A DNA stretch of 64,000 nucleotides from Mycobacteriaceae bacterium (GTDB lineage: Bacteria; Actinomycetota; Actinomycetes; Mycobacteriales; Mycobacteriaceae): the NCBI GenBank assembly GCA_028726465.1, contig JAQYQB010000012.1:248001-312000 (forward strand), given 5' to 3'. A program made the position numbers and the translations under genes. This document shows, one piece after another, positions 28,529 through 38,300 of this stretch (positions are counted from its first letter, which is position 1; the number at the start of each line of letters is the position of its first letter). Under the pieces are notes generated by a model. It searched no databases. It saw only the letters and a program-made list of their open reading frames with translations, and was not told the origin of the DNA.

Positions 28529-29716
28529 CTAGGACTGCTCGGCCTCGAGCAGCTCGGCGAATTTGTACGTGCCGGTGGCCAGGTTGTCCTCGTCCATGAG
28601 GTAGAGGCGCTTGACGGCCACGACGATGGCCTCGGCGATGTCGTCGCGCTTGGCGGGATCGGTGAGGATCTCCGTGTCGTGCGGGTTGGTCAGGTAGCCC
28701 AGTACCACCTGCACGACGGGCATCTGGGTAAAGCGCAGCAGCTCCCAGGTGCGGCCGTGGTTGCGGCAGTTGTTCAGGTTCGTGCGGGCTACGATTTCGC
28801 GCTGGATGAACCCGGAAAGGGTCTCCCCGATGAGCGAGGAGTTGCCGGACTCGGAGCCGAAGTAGAACGTCGCCACGCCGTTGGCCTTCTCGTTGGCGTA
28901 GGAGTCACAGGCCAGGGAAATAACCAGGTCCGCGTCGAAGGCGTTGGCCATCTCGGAGCGTTCCTTGATCGACGGATCGTGCATGCGCGGGCGGGAGAGG
29001 ATGGTCTCCATCCCGGCGGCAATCATGCGGCCCTCAACGCGCTGGGCGAGATCCCAGATGAGCTCTTCCTCGGTGATGTCGCCGTAGCGCCCGGTCACGG
29101 TCCGGCCCTTGCGGGAGCCGCCGAGGCCCGGATCGATCACCACGCGCTTGCCGCTCAGCTTCGGGCCCGCGTTGCGCACGCGCTCGCGCTCCTGGATGTT
29201 GTGCGCCGAGCCGCCGGTGATCCGGCGGCCCAGCAGGCTCAGTGCCCGGAGGGTAACCGGCCCGCACACGCCGTCGGCCTGCAGGCCACTGTTGAGCTGG
29301 TAATCAGCCAGCGCGTCGTGGGTGTACTGGCCGAAGTGCCCGTCCACGCGGTTGTGGTAAAAGCCAAGCTCTTCCAGCTGGGACTGGAGCTGCGAGACGT
29401 CGTCGCCGACCAGCTCGCTGCCCTGCTGGAACTGCAGGACACGGGTGCCGAGGGAATAGGACGCCAGGCGCATCTCCCGCAGCGTCATGTCATCAATGCG
29501 ACCGGAGGGGATGATCCCGCGCGACTGCTGGAAGGCCTTGATCGCTTCCGCCAACTCAGTATCGAAGTACTTGTCTTGCTCCGAGTAGCTCTGCTTCTTC
29601 CAGGCGCTTACCTCGCCGGAGTACTGCGTCAGCTGGCCGAGGCGGGCCAGGTTCGCGCGTGCCTCAGCGACGCGCACGCTGGTGTCGCCCACACTTAAAA
29701 CGCGATTCACATTCAT
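28529..29716 (-). CDS. cwlM: CwlM-like amidase-fold protein, catalytic residues lost
   Basis: Two peptidoglycan-binding-type repeats (about 10-165; DTELAEAIKAFQQSRGI and THDALADYQLNSGL) precede an Amidase_3 domain starting RVVIDPG near residue 194. In active enzymes this reads DPGHGG, SIHAN and a late Glu. Here it is DPGLGG, ISLACDS and VVQVVLGYLTN, so both zinc His and the catalytic Glu are missing. This fits CwlM, which in mycobacteria regulates MurA rather than cutting peptidoglycan. ATG 29716 has AAGGA 7 nt upstream. It is last in the sigM-trxB-trxA-cwlM order. The C-terminal ATGTYKFAELL could hold a kinase-target Thr (inference). Confidence 0.87.
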   Translation of the reverse strand: MNVNRVLSVGDTSVRVAEARANLARLGQLTQYSGEVSAWKKQSYSEQDKYFDTELAEAIKAFQQSRGIIPSGRIDDMTLREMRLASYSLGTRVLQFQQGSELVGDDVSQLQSQLEELGFYHNRVDGHFGQYTHDALADYQLNSGLQADGVCGPVTLRALSLLGRRITGGSAHNIQERERVRNAGPKLSGKRVVIDPGLGGSRKGRTVTGRYGDITEEELIWDLAQRVEGRMIAAGMETILSRPRMHDPSIKERSEMANAFDADLVISLACDSYANEKANGVATFYFGSESGNSSLIGETLSGFIQREIVARTNLNNCRNHGRTWELLRFTQMPVVQVVLGYLTNPHDTEILTDPAKRDDIAEAIVVAVKRLYLMDEDNLATGTYKFAELLEAEQS

Positions 29717-29748
29717 TCCTTCATCCTTCAAGCATCCCTGAACCACGG

Positions 29749-30072
29749 CTAAAGGTGGTTGTTGATCTTGGACAGAATGTCTTCCTTGCTGCGCAGACCA
29801 GCAAATTCCTCGACCTTCTCGCCGTTTTTGAAGATCAGCACCGAGGGCAGGGACATGATCTGGAACATGGCCGCCAGGTTGCGCTGCTCCTCGACGTTGA
29901 CCTTCACGACGCCGACCTTGTCGCCCAGCTCTTCTGCGATCTCGTCCAGCAGCGGGGAGAGCTTCTTGCAGGGACCGCACCAGTCCGCCCAGAAATCGAC
30001 GACGACCGGCTTACCGGCCTCGATAACCTCGGAACGGAAGTTATCAGTGGTCACTTCTTTGACATTGCTCAT
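29749..30072 (-). CDS. trxA: Thioredoxin
   Basis: A 107-residue disulfide reductase. The active site WADWCGPCKKLSP is followed by VGVVKVNVEEQRNLAAMFQIMSLPSVLIFKNGEKVEEFAG, including the cis-Pro. It is reduced by the reductase encoded 6 bp upstream (equivalent to mycobacterial trxC). cwlM follows after 32 bp. Confidence 0.97.
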   Translation of the reverse strand: MSNVKEVTTDNFRSEVIEAGKPVVVDFWADWCGPCKKLSPLLDEIAEELGDKVGVVKVNVEEQRNLAAMFQIMSLPSVLIFKNGEKVEEFAGLRSKEDILSKINNHL

Positions 30073-30078
30073 AATAAT

Positions 30079-31005
30079 TTAACGATTCTCCGCGAGGAAA
30101 TGTTCCGCATCGATCGCCGCGCGGCAACCGGAGCCGGCGGCGGTGATGGCTTGCTGGTAGTGGTCATCGACCAAGTCGCCGCAGGCGAAGACGCCCGGCA
30201 GGTTGGTCTGGGTGCCCGGGTGGGTCACGGTGACGTAGCCGGCCTCGTTGAGGTCGACCTGGCCCTCGAGGAAGGCCGAGCGCGGGTCGTGGCCGATGGC
30301 CACGAACATGGCGGTGACATCGAGGGTCTTGGTCTCCCCCGTCACCGCGTCGCGCAGCTCCAGGCCGCTGACCTTTCCGTCTTCTTCGATAACGCGCTCG
30401 ACGGTCTGGTTGAGCTCCCACTTAATCTGCGGGTTCTGCTGCGCGCGCTCCAGCATGATCTTGGAGGCGCGGAAGTTCTCGGAACGGTGCACGATGGTCA
30501 CGGTCTCGGCGAACTTGGTCAGGAAGGTTGCCTCCTCCATGGCGGAGTCGCCGCCGCCGATGACCGCGATGTTGTGGCCCTTGAAGAAGAAACCGTCGCA
30601 GGTCGCGCAGGTGGACACGCCGCGGCCGGTCAGCTCCTGCTCACCGGGCACGCCCAGGTGACGCGGGGCGGCGCCGGTCGCCAAGATGACGGTGCGGGCC
30701 TCGAAGACCTCGTCGCCGACGTGCAGCTTCTTAATCTCGCCGTCGAGCTCCACGGAGTCGACGACCTCCATGCGCAGGTCAGCGCCGAAGCGGGTGGCCT
30801 GAGCGCGCATTTCCTCCATGAGGTCCGGGCCCATGATGCCCTTCTGGAAGCCGGGGTAGTTTTCTACCTCGGTGGTGTTCATCAGCTCGCCGCCGTATTC
30901 GAAACCTTCGAAGACGATGGGGTTTAACTCCGCGCGGGCCGCATACAGCGCCGCGGTGTAGCCGGCCGGGCCGGATCCAACGATGGCGACATTGTGAACG
31001 GTCAT
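30079..31005 (-). CDS. trxB: Thioredoxin reductase
   Basis: An NADPH-dependent flavoenzyme that reduces thioredoxin. The FAD site is [20 protein letters not shown], the redox-active pair lies in [11 protein letters not shown], the NADPH site is [20 protein letters not shown], and [23 protein letters not shown] closes the FAD site. The length is 308 residues. The ATG follows AGGGGAG. A minus-strand TAGAAT hexamer (31053-31058) could be its own promoter, downstream of sigM. Confidence 0.98.
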   Translation of the reverse strand: MTVHNVAIVGSGPAGYTAALYAARAELNPIVFEGFEYGGELMNTTEVENYPGFQKGIMGPDLMEEMRAQATRFGADLRMEVVDSVELDGEIKKLHVGDEVFEARTVILATGAAPRHLGVPGEQELTGRGVSTCATCDGFFFKGHNIAVIGGGDSAMEEATFLTKFAETVTIVHRSENFRASKIMLERAQQNPQIKWELNQTVERVIEEDGKVSGLELRDAVTGETKTLDVTAMFVAIGHDPRSAFLEGQVDLNEAGYVTVTHPGTQTNLPGVFACGDLVDDHYQQAITAAGSGCRAAIDAEHFLAENR

Positions 31006-31138
31006 GTGTGTGTAACTCCCCTTGATTCAAATCGAGTCGCTTAACGCCCCAGATTCTACTCGGTCTAGGGAAAACTCCCGCATCGACAGCACGGGCCTGC
31101 GGGAAGTTGATACACAACCTTAACCATTCGTCGGTTTC

Positions 31139-31819
31139 TCACGACGAAAAAGAGATGGCTTCCTTGAGCACACCCTTGGCCCGGGCGCGGCGGGACTTGA
31201 TGGTCCCGGGCGCCACGCCCTGGTGGCGGGCGACCTCGGCCACGTCGAAGCCGGCGACGTCGATCAGCCACAGCGCCACCCGCTGATCCGGGCGCAGCAG
31301 GCGCAGGGCGTTGCTGAGCGTCAGCCGCAGATCCACGTCCCGGTCGTCGGTGCAGGCCAGCAGGTGGTTGTAGTCCTCCTCCACGACGCCCGCGTCCAGT
31401 GAATAATTCTCCCGGTTGGAGCGGTGGTTGAGGAAGTCGTAGCCGGAGTTCATCACCAGCCGGTGCAGCCAGGTGCCCAGCCGGGCCTCCCGCCGGTAGG
31501 TGTGCAGCTTCCGGCTGGCGCGCAGCAGCGCCTCCTGCACGATGTCCTGGGCGTCCGTGTCGTTATGCGTGTACCGCCGCGCCACGGTGGTCAGGCGCGA
31601 GCGGTGGCGCTCCACGATGGCGGAAAAGGCCTTGCCGTCTCCCCCGATATACGCGTCGACGAGTTCCTGATCGGTCTTGTCGCGCCCCGCAGTGGCAGTG
31701 CTATTTGCGCTGTTTGCGCTGTTTGCGCTGCTTGTCTTGTCTGCGTGATCTGCTGTGTGATCTTTGTGGTCAGTTTTATGGCTGGATAGAGTCTCCCCCG
31801 AGCCCATCGCTTGAAACAC
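31139..31819 (-). CDS. sigM: ECF sigma factor SigM
   Basis: An extracytoplasmic-function sigma factor. Region 2 reads GDGKAFSAIVERHRSRLTTVARRYTHNDTDAQDIVQEALLRASRKLHTYR with LGTWLHRLVMNSGYDFL. Region 4 reads LLRPDQRVALWLIDVAGFDVAEVARHQGVAPGTIKSRRARAKGVL. It heads the trxB-trxA-cwlM order conserved in mycobacteria and corynebacteria. The N-terminal ~50 residues are His/Ser/Ala/Asn-rich, including three SAN repeats. GTG 31819 is used (a TAAAAC hexamer lies 6 nt before it); ATG 31807 is an alternative. Only 133 bp lie before trxB, so no anti-sigma gene follows. Confidence 0.92.
   Translation of the reverse strand: MFQAMGSGETLSSHKTDHKDHTADHADKTSSANSANSANSTATAGRDKTDQELVDAYIGGDGKAFSAIVERHRSRLTTVARRYTHNDTDAQDIVQEALLRASRKLHTYRREARLGTWLHRLVMNSGYDFLNHRSNRENYSLDAGVVEEDYNHLLACTDDRDVDLRLTLSNALRLLRPDQRVALWLIDVAGFDVAEVARHQGVAPGTIKSRRARAKGVLKEAISFSS
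31704..31730 (-). repeat. Three 9-bp tandem repeats in the sigM N-terminal region
   Basis: Plus-strand TTTGCGCTG occurs three times in a row, encoding Ser-Ala-Asn three times. A degenerate fourth unit follows. Being in phase, copy-number change would alter length without breaking the frame. Confidence 0.9.
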
Positions 31820-31913
31820 CCCCGAGTTTTAAAAAGTGATGGTGACTCCTATTCCACCTTATTTTTGCGACCTGCGCCACCCGGGGAGACGAAGTTTTCT
31901 CGGGGAGGTGCTC

Positions 31914-34466
31914 CTAGCGCTGGGCCGGCGAGGCCTTCACGGCCTGCCGGCGGTGCAGCTCGTCCTGGCATTCGGTCAGCACGCGGGCCAGCGCGCGCGG
32001 GGGCTGGTGGCTTTCGATAAAGGCCGTGGTGGCGGCGTCACTGCCCGGCAGGTACGGGTAGAGGCCGCGGACGAGCCGGTTGGCAATCTCGATGGGGTGA
32101 GCCTCCCAGAGGTGCGAGATCTTATCGAAATAGACCTGGGCGAAGGGCTCGCGCAGGGCCTTCGAGCGCGGGGCGTTGAAGGCGGCCAGCAGGGAGTCGA
32201 CCTGGGCGTTGGAGAACTTCTCCGGGGTGGTCACCAGGTCGAAGACCTCGCGCTTGGTGGCGGCGTCCGGGGTGGAATAACGCGCGCCGAGGGCGGCTGC
32301 GGCGCCGGTGAGCGTGGCATCGTTAGCCTCTTCCGCCGCCAAATCCTCGGCGCTGAAGGCGTCGCGGGCGCGCAGGGCCTTGACCAGGGACCAGCGCACA
32401 TCCGTATCGAGGCGCAGCCCGGCAAGCTGCCCGTCCAGCAGCGCCTTGAGGCGCGCGACGGGGGCGTCGCCGGGCGCGGCGGCTAGGGCGGCAATCGTGC
32501 TGCGGGCCAGGATGAGCTGCTCGTCGGAGCCGGGCGCGGCCCGGTGGACAAGATCCCAGAGCCGGTCCGCGAAGTCGGTGCGGGCCGCGTCCTGCTCGGC
32601 CTCCGGCAGAAAGCAGTTGATCGCGTAGTGCGCGTTGTTCAGCGCGGTGGCCAGCAGGGTCGCGTTGGTCTCCGCGGCGGCATGCCGGGTGACCGTCTCC
32701 ACGTACTGGCTGACCGGCCAGGCGCCGTCGCGGGTCATGTTCCACACCCCGGTCCAGATCACCGCCCGTGTCAGATCGCTGTCGATCTCGGACAGGCGGG
32801 TGCGGATGGTCTCCAGGGAGCGGGCGTCGAAGCCCACCTTGGCGTAGGCGTGGTCCGAGTCGTTGACCACCACCAGCGCGGGCAGGTCCAGCCCGGCGGC
32901 CTCCGGGATCTCCGTGGCTCCGGCGCCCGCGGCGATGTCGACGTCGAAGGTGGCCTGCTTGCGCAAGTGCTCGTCCAGCAGCGTCACGTCCAGGCGGTGC
33001 GGGCGGGTGGATTCCGGGTCCGCGCTTAAAACGGAAAGGTGCTCGATAGCCGTGGTGCCGGTGACCTTGGGGCGCAGGCTATCGATGCCGGTGGTGCGCA
33101 GCCAGTGCCGCGCCCACTCCGGCAGGTCGCGGTCGGTGTGCCCGGCTAGCGCGTCCAGGAAGTCGTCGAAGGTGGCGGCGGCGAAGGCGTGGGCGGCGAA
33201 GTAGTCCCGCGCGCCGGCGTAGAAGGCCTCGCGGCCGACGTAGTGGACCAGCTGCTTCAACACGGCTGCACCCTTGGCGTAGGTGATGCCGTCGAAGTTC
33301 TGGCGGGCGGCGTCCACGTCCGGGATCTCCGCCTTGATGGGGTGCGTGGTGCGCAGCTGGTCCTGCTGGCAGGCCCAGTTCTTGCGGCTGCCGGCGAAAT
33401 TCGCCCAGGCCTCCGTGTAGGCGGTGGCCTCCACCGAGGAATCCGCGCCCATGAACTCGGCGAAGGACTCCTTCAGCCACAGATCGTCCCACCAGCGCGG
33501 GGTCACCAGGTCGCCGAACCACATGTGCGACATCTCGTGGAGGATGGTGTTCGCGCGCCCGGCGTGCTGGGCGCGGGTGGCCTGCGAGCGGAAGAGGTAC
33601 TTCTCCGTGAAGGTGACCAGGCCCGGGTTTTCCATGGCGCCCAGGTTGTATTCCGGCACGAAGATGGAGTCGTACTTGCCCCACGGGTACGGGTATCCGT
33701 AGTGCGCGTGGAAAAACCCCAGGCCCTGTTGGGTCAGCTCGAGGATCTCGGCGTCGAGGTGGTCCGCCATGGACGCACGGGCGAAGGCGCGCAGCTGGAT
33801 CGGCTGGGCGCTGTCGCTCTGAGGGGTCCAGCTATCTTCCACCACGCGGTAGGGCCCGGCCGCGAAGGCGGTCAGGTACGTCGACAGCGGCGGCGTCGGC
33901 GCGAAGGTGCAGGTCACGTAGTCCTCGTCGCAGTCGGTGCGGCTGACCTCCGGCTGGTTGGACAGGATCTGCCAGGCCTCCGGGGCCGTGATGTGGACGG
34001 TGAATGCGGCCTTCAGGTCCGGCTGGTCGAAGCACGGGAAGATGCGGCGGGCGTCCGAGGGCTCCAGGTGGGAGTAGATATAGACGGCGTCGTCCGCCGT
34101 GTCCACCATGCGGTGCAGGCCCTGCCCCGTGCGGGAATAGCGGCTCTGGCCGTGGACCTCGAGGCGCACGGTCTGGCCGACCGGTACGTCGTCGACGGTC
34201 AACCAGCCGTCGGCGAAGGCAAACGGGCACGGCTGGCCGTCGAGGGTGACGCTATCCACGCTGGCGCCCAGGTAGTCCAGGAAGACGTGCGGGTCAGCGG
34301 TGGAAAACTCCACGACGACGTGCACGCCGAAGGTCGCCTGGGTGGCCGCGGCACTCAGATCCAGGTGCAGATCGTAGGAGTCCACCCGCAGGTTCTCGCT
34401 GCGGTGGCGCGCCGCCTCCTGGGTGAGGGTGGCGGGTTCGGGCACGGAGGCAGTCTGGGAAGTCAT
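31914..34466 (-). CDS. pepN: Aminopeptidase N (M1 family)
   Basis: A cytosolic zinc metallopeptidase that trims N-terminal residues from peptides. The substrate loop YNLGAMENPG lies near residue 275. The zinc site HEMSHMWFGDLVTPRWWDDLWLKESFAEF (HExxH...E) starts near residue 308. The long helical C-terminal (ERAP1-like) domain is present, for 850 residues in total. ATG 34466 is chosen: a minus-strand TACTGT hexamer ends 7 nt before it and no ribosome site is seen (leaderless). It lies between yceI and sigM, a position where mycobacteria have no genes. Confidence 0.96.
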   Translation of the reverse strand: MTSQTASVPEPATLTQEAARHRSENLRVDSYDLHLDLSAAATQATFGVHVVVEFSTADPHVFLDYLGASVDSVTLDGQPCPFAFADGWLTVDDVPVGQTVRLEVHGQSRYSRTGQGLHRMVDTADDAVYIYSHLEPSDARRIFPCFDQPDLKAAFTVHITAPEAWQILSNQPEVSRTDCDEDYVTCTFAPTPPLSTYLTAFAAGPYRVVEDSWTPQSDSAQPIQLRAFARASMADHLDAEILELTQQGLGFFHAHYGYPYPWGKYDSIFVPEYNLGAMENPGLVTFTEKYLFRSQATRAQHAGRANTILHEMSHMWFGDLVTPRWWDDLWLKESFAEFMGADSSVEATAYTEAWANFAGSRKNWACQQDQLRTTHPIKAEIPDVDAARQNFDGITYAKGAAVLKQLVHYVGREAFYAGARDYFAAHAFAAATFDDFLDALAGHTDRDLPEWARHWLRTTGIDSLRPKVTGTTAIEHLSVLSADPESTRPHRLDVTLLDEHLRKQATFDVDIAAGAGATEIPEAAGLDLPALVVVNDSDHAYAKVGFDARSLETIRTRLSEIDSDLTRAVIWTGVWNMTRDGAWPVSQYVETVTRHAAAETNATLLATALNNAHYAINCFLPEAEQDAARTDFADRLWDLVHRAAPGSDEQLILARSTIAALAAAPGDAPVARLKALLDGQLAGLRLDTDVRWSLVKALRARDAFSAEDLAAEEANDATLTGAAAALGARYSTPDAATKREVFDLVTTPEKFSNAQVDSLLAAFNAPRSKALREPFAQVYFDKISHLWEAHPIEIANRLVRGLYPYLPGSDAATTAFIESHQPPRALARVLTECQDELHRRQAVKASPAQR

Positions 34467-34473
34467 AGCCACC

Positions 34474-34479
34474 ACAGTA
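34474..34479 (-). promoter_or_regulatory. pepN: -10 hexamer of pepN
   Basis: Minus-strand TACTGT ends 7 nt before pepN ATG. Confidence 0.45.
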
Positions 34480-34498
34480 GTGCCTGAAAACGCCGGAA

Positions 34499-34541
34499 AC
34501 CCCGGAATCGGCTCCGCAAAGTCTGCGAGCCGACCCGGGGT
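34499..34541 (-). terminator. Terminator of yceI
   Basis: Outer stem ACCCCGG/CCGGGGT (34499-34505, 34535-34541) and inner CGGCTC/GAGCCG (34509-34514, 34527-34532). It lies 30 bp after the yceI stop. The T-run on the minus strand is weak. Confidence 0.6.
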
Positions 34542-34570
34542 CTGGGTCTTGTTGGAAGGGGGCGAGCGCC

Positions 34571-35104
34571 TTACTGCTTGATGGCGGAGGCCTCGATCTC
34601 CAGCTTGATTTCCTCGGAGACCAGCACGCCGCCGGTCTTGAGCGGGGCGTTGAAGTCAACGCCGAAGTCGGTGCGGTTGATCTTGCCCTTGGCCTCGAAG
34701 CCCAGGCGGGTGTTGCCGAACGGATCCTCGGCGATACCGTCGGTCTCGACCTCCAGGGTGACCGGCTTGGTGGTGCCCTTGATGGTCAGGTCGCCGGTGA
34801 CGGAGCCGTTGCCGGACTCGTCCAGCTGGAACTCGGTGGCGGTGAAGGTGATCTCCGGGAAGGACTCAACGTTGAAGAAGTCCTCGCCCTTGACGTGGTT
34901 GTCGCGGTCGGCGTTGCCGGAGTCGATGGAGCCAGCCTTGATGGTGACCTCGGCCTTGGAGTCAGCGATGTTGTCCGCGATGGTGATGTTGGAGTCGAAC
35001 TCGGTGAAGTTGCCGCGGACCTTGGTCACCATGGCGTGGCGGGCGACGAAGCCGATGGTGGTGTGGGCCGGGTCCAGAACGAAGTTACCTGCGAGGTTGG
35101 TCAT
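34571..35104 (-). CDS. YceI-family lipocalin-like protein
   Basis: A beta-barrel protein of the YceI family, which binds long isoprenoid-type lipids. The family pattern is clear: FVLDPAHTTIGFVARHAMVTKVRGNF, HVKGEDFFNVESFPEITFTATEF, VTGDLTIKGTTKPVTLEVE, and GFEAKGKINRTDFGV at the end. There is no signal peptide, so it should be cytoplasmic. ATG 35104 follows AAGGAG with good spacing (177 residues). A TTAGTT-N8-AACTAA dyad lies about 150 bp upstream. Confidence 0.95.
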   Translation of the reverse strand: MTNLAGNFVLDPAHTTIGFVARHAMVTKVRGNFTEFDSNITIADNIADSKAEVTIKAGSIDSGNADRDNHVKGEDFFNVESFPEITFTATEFQLDESGNGSVTGDLTIKGTTKPVTLEVETDGIAEDPFGNTRLGFEAKGKINRTDFGVDFNAPLKTGGVLVSEEIKLEIEASAIKQ

Positions 35105-35253
35105 TGTTACTCCTTGAAGTAGTCGGTGTAGTAGGCGGTGTTTGTTTGGCAAGCGCCAGTCTATGAAATTCTCCGCGCACCTGTTGTTGATGCGTCTACA
35201 AACGATGATACACCAAGGTTTAAATCTGTCAACCCCTGCTAGGAGATAATTTT

Positions 35254-35273
35254 TTAGTTAACGGCTAAACTAA
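35254..35273. promoter_or_regulatory. Dyad TTAGTT-N8-AACTAA upstream of yceI
   Basis: Perfect 6-bp arms (35254-35259, 35268-35273) with an 8-nt spacer lie in the AT-rich region between murJ and yceI. The geometry equals that of the dyad at 4968-4987. The binding protein is unknown. Confidence 0.4.
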
Positions 35274-35316
35274 CCGCTAGCTGCGGGAATCCGCCGGGGC
35301 CGCAGCGGAAGAAAAG

Positions 35317-38300
35317 CTACTGCGGTACTCCGGCGACGCGGATATCGGCCAGGGTGGCCTTCTTGTTCTTCGGAAGTTCGCTGACCCAGACGAGCAGGCC
35401 GTCGTAGAACTCCGGCTTCTCCTTCAGGTCCAGCGAGGTGCGCGAGCCCTGCAGGGTCTCGTTGGCCAGCTGCGGCAGCTGTTCCAACTGCGGGTTCGTG
35501 GGATCGAAGGTCTCCGAATCCACCGCGTAGATTTCCACCGTCGCCTGGGAGCTCCCCGACTGATCGATGATGACGTCGCGCAGCTGCACCGGGTCCTCAA
35601 GGCTTAAGACCACGCCGGTCTCCGCCTTCTCGGTGGACCAGCGCGTGGACTTGTCGCCGTCGATGAGTTCTTTGGCGTCCTTGTTCGCCGGCACGGTGTC
35701 GGCCGATTTGGCGTCGAGGAGCAGCGGCGGGCCCGAAAGCAGGGTCGGCTCGGCCTGCTTGACGGCCTCGGTATTGATGGGCGCGTTCTCGGCGTTGTTG
35801 CCCAGGATCGACATCACCCAGGTGGTCAGGGCCGCCATGAGCACCACGAAGATCGTGGCCAGCACGCCGATGAGCAGCACGCCGGAGCCGGAGTAGCCGC
35901 GCCCGCCGAAGCCGGCGGTCGGTTCCGGGGTCTCCTCCGGGGTATCGTCCGGCAGCTGGCTGACCGGTAGGGCCTCGTCGCCTTCCGGATCGTCCGGGGC
36001 GAAGTCGTAGAGGCGGCGGGCGATGCCGGCCAGGGTCTTGCCCTGCGCGGTGGCCAGCGCCTCCTGCTTGTCTTCCTTGTCGTCCGCGTCCGCGGCGTCG
36101 AGTTCGCGGTAGGCCTGTTCCACCTCTCCCGCGACCTCCTCGCCGGAGAGCCCGGCATCGGCCGCGATATCGCGCAGCACCTTCGGCGTGGGCGAGGTCG
36201 ACTCGACCAGCATGTCGAGCGCGGAGCTCAGGCTCTCGCGGTCGGTGGACTCCGCGGCGTCGCTCAGCACCGCCGGGAAGGCCAGCACGGCCACGCCGTC
36301 GGTGGAGATCCGGATGCGGTCGCGGTGATCCAGGCCCATGAGTACGCCGGCCTCGTGGGCGGTTGCGGTGTCCTCGACCATGTAGCCCATCGCGTGGGCG
36401 ACCGCGTGCGGGTCCAGCCCGTCGGAGGCGGCGACCGTCTTCAGCTCGGTGCCGGCGACCCAGTCGGCCACCACCAGGCAGCCGGAGCGGTAGGACAGCA
36501 CCTCGATGTTCGGCGCCACCGAGGTCAGGCCGAGCTCGCCCAGCTTGCGGGTGTTGCGGGCCACCGCGGCGGAGCGGCGCGCGGCCTGGCCCGGGTTCGC
36601 CGGCGCGAACGGCGCCTGGTTGGTGGTGTCCACGAAGGTCAGCGCCACCGTCCGGCCGGTGGACTGCTCGCGCGCCTGCCAGAAGCGGGCGCCGGCCACG
36701 GAGCCGTGGTCCTTGAGCAGGCGGAAGCGGCCGTCGGAGACCGGCGCGCCCGGGACCAGCCGGGGGCCGCGGACAATGCCGGCGGACATGGGCGGCGGGA
36801 CCGGCGAGGAGTTGAAGGAGTCCTGCGTGAACACGGACTGGATCTCCTGCAGCTCCGGCTCCTCGACCTCGATGGCCTGGGAGTTGTCGACCTTGATGAA
36901 GCGTGCCATGCCCGGGATGCGGTGCAGGGCCCGGCCCAGGTTCTGGACCTCGGGCAGGCCGGAGCGGGACAGCACTAGGCCGGTGATGACGACGAAGAGC
37001 AGCCCGAAGACGATAACGCGCAGCAGGTAGAAGATGGACGGCATGGGATCCGGCAGCACCAGGCCCACCAGCCAGTTCGCGGCCATCGTGAGGGCGACTC
37101 CCACCACGCCGGAAATCGTGGCCCACACGATCGTGCGGCTGAGCTCCTTGCCGCCCAGGGAGCCCAGCTTGCGCTTGAGCAGGAACGCGCCGATGACCGC
37201 GCCGGAGATGAAGCCGAAGCCGTTGGCGGTACCCAGCAGGATGACTACGTGCTCCGGGGTGCTGGCCACCAGCGGCGCCAGCAGGGTCAGCACCACCTTG
37301 GTGAAGGTAATGCCGGCGATGATAAACGTCGGGGTCCAGGCTTCCTCGCGGGCGTAGAAGACGCGCAGGTGCAGCAGCACCAGCGCATAAGGGATCAGCG
37401 TGAAGGCGGAGAAGCTAATGGTTAGGCCGAGCTGCTCGGCGCTGTCGGCGCCGTAGGAACCGTACTGGAAAAGAGCGCGCGCGATAGGCGTGCCGAAGGC
37501 CGTCATGAAGATGACGATCGGGATGAGCGCGATGAAGGTCAGCTTGGAGCTCAGCGTCAGGTCCCGGACCACGCCGTCGACGTCGCCGTCGGCTGCGTTG
37601 CGCGACAGCCGGGGCATGATGGCGGTCAGCAGCGTGACGCCGATGATGCCGTAGGGCACCTGCAGCAGCAGCCAGGCGTTCTGGTAGACCAGCGGCGCGC
37701 CGGCGTCGGCGTGCGCGGCCACCCGGGAGGTGACCACGTAGCCGGCCTGGGAGATGGCCACGTAGGCGATGATGGCCACCGCCATGCTGCCGAACTGCTT
37801 GATGCGTTCGTCCAGGCCCCACATCGGCCGCATGTTGATGCCGGCCTTCTTCAGGTACGGCAGCAGGATCAGCGCCTGGACCACCACGCCCGTGGTGGTG
37901 CCCAAGCCCAGCAGGATGACGTGCGGGTCGGTCACCGCGCTGGGCGCGTCCGGGTGCAGGCTGCCCGGCAGGAAGCGGTACATCAACAGCACCGAGATAG
38001 AGATGATGTTGTTGACCACCGGCGCCCACGCGCCCGGGCCGAAGATATTCTTCGTGTTCAGCACCGCCTGGGACAGCGCGAAGAGCCCGTAGAAGAAGAT
38101 CTGCGGCAGCAGGAAGTAGGCAAAGGAGATCGCCTGGATCGAGTTCGCCTTGGAATCTTCGGGCAGCATCAACTCCGTCAGCAGCGGAGCGAACAGCACC
38201 GAGAGCAGCGTGACCACGCCGAGCAGGCTAAAGGCCAGCGTGAACAGCCGGCGGATGAAGACCTCGCCGCGGTCGGAGTCCTCCTTCTCCGCGCGCACCA

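Noticed and set aside
31006..31138. A hidden anti-sigma gene between sigM and trxB
   Set aside because: The gap is 133 bp, too short for any zinc anti-sigma protein, and no frame with a start and ribosome site is present.
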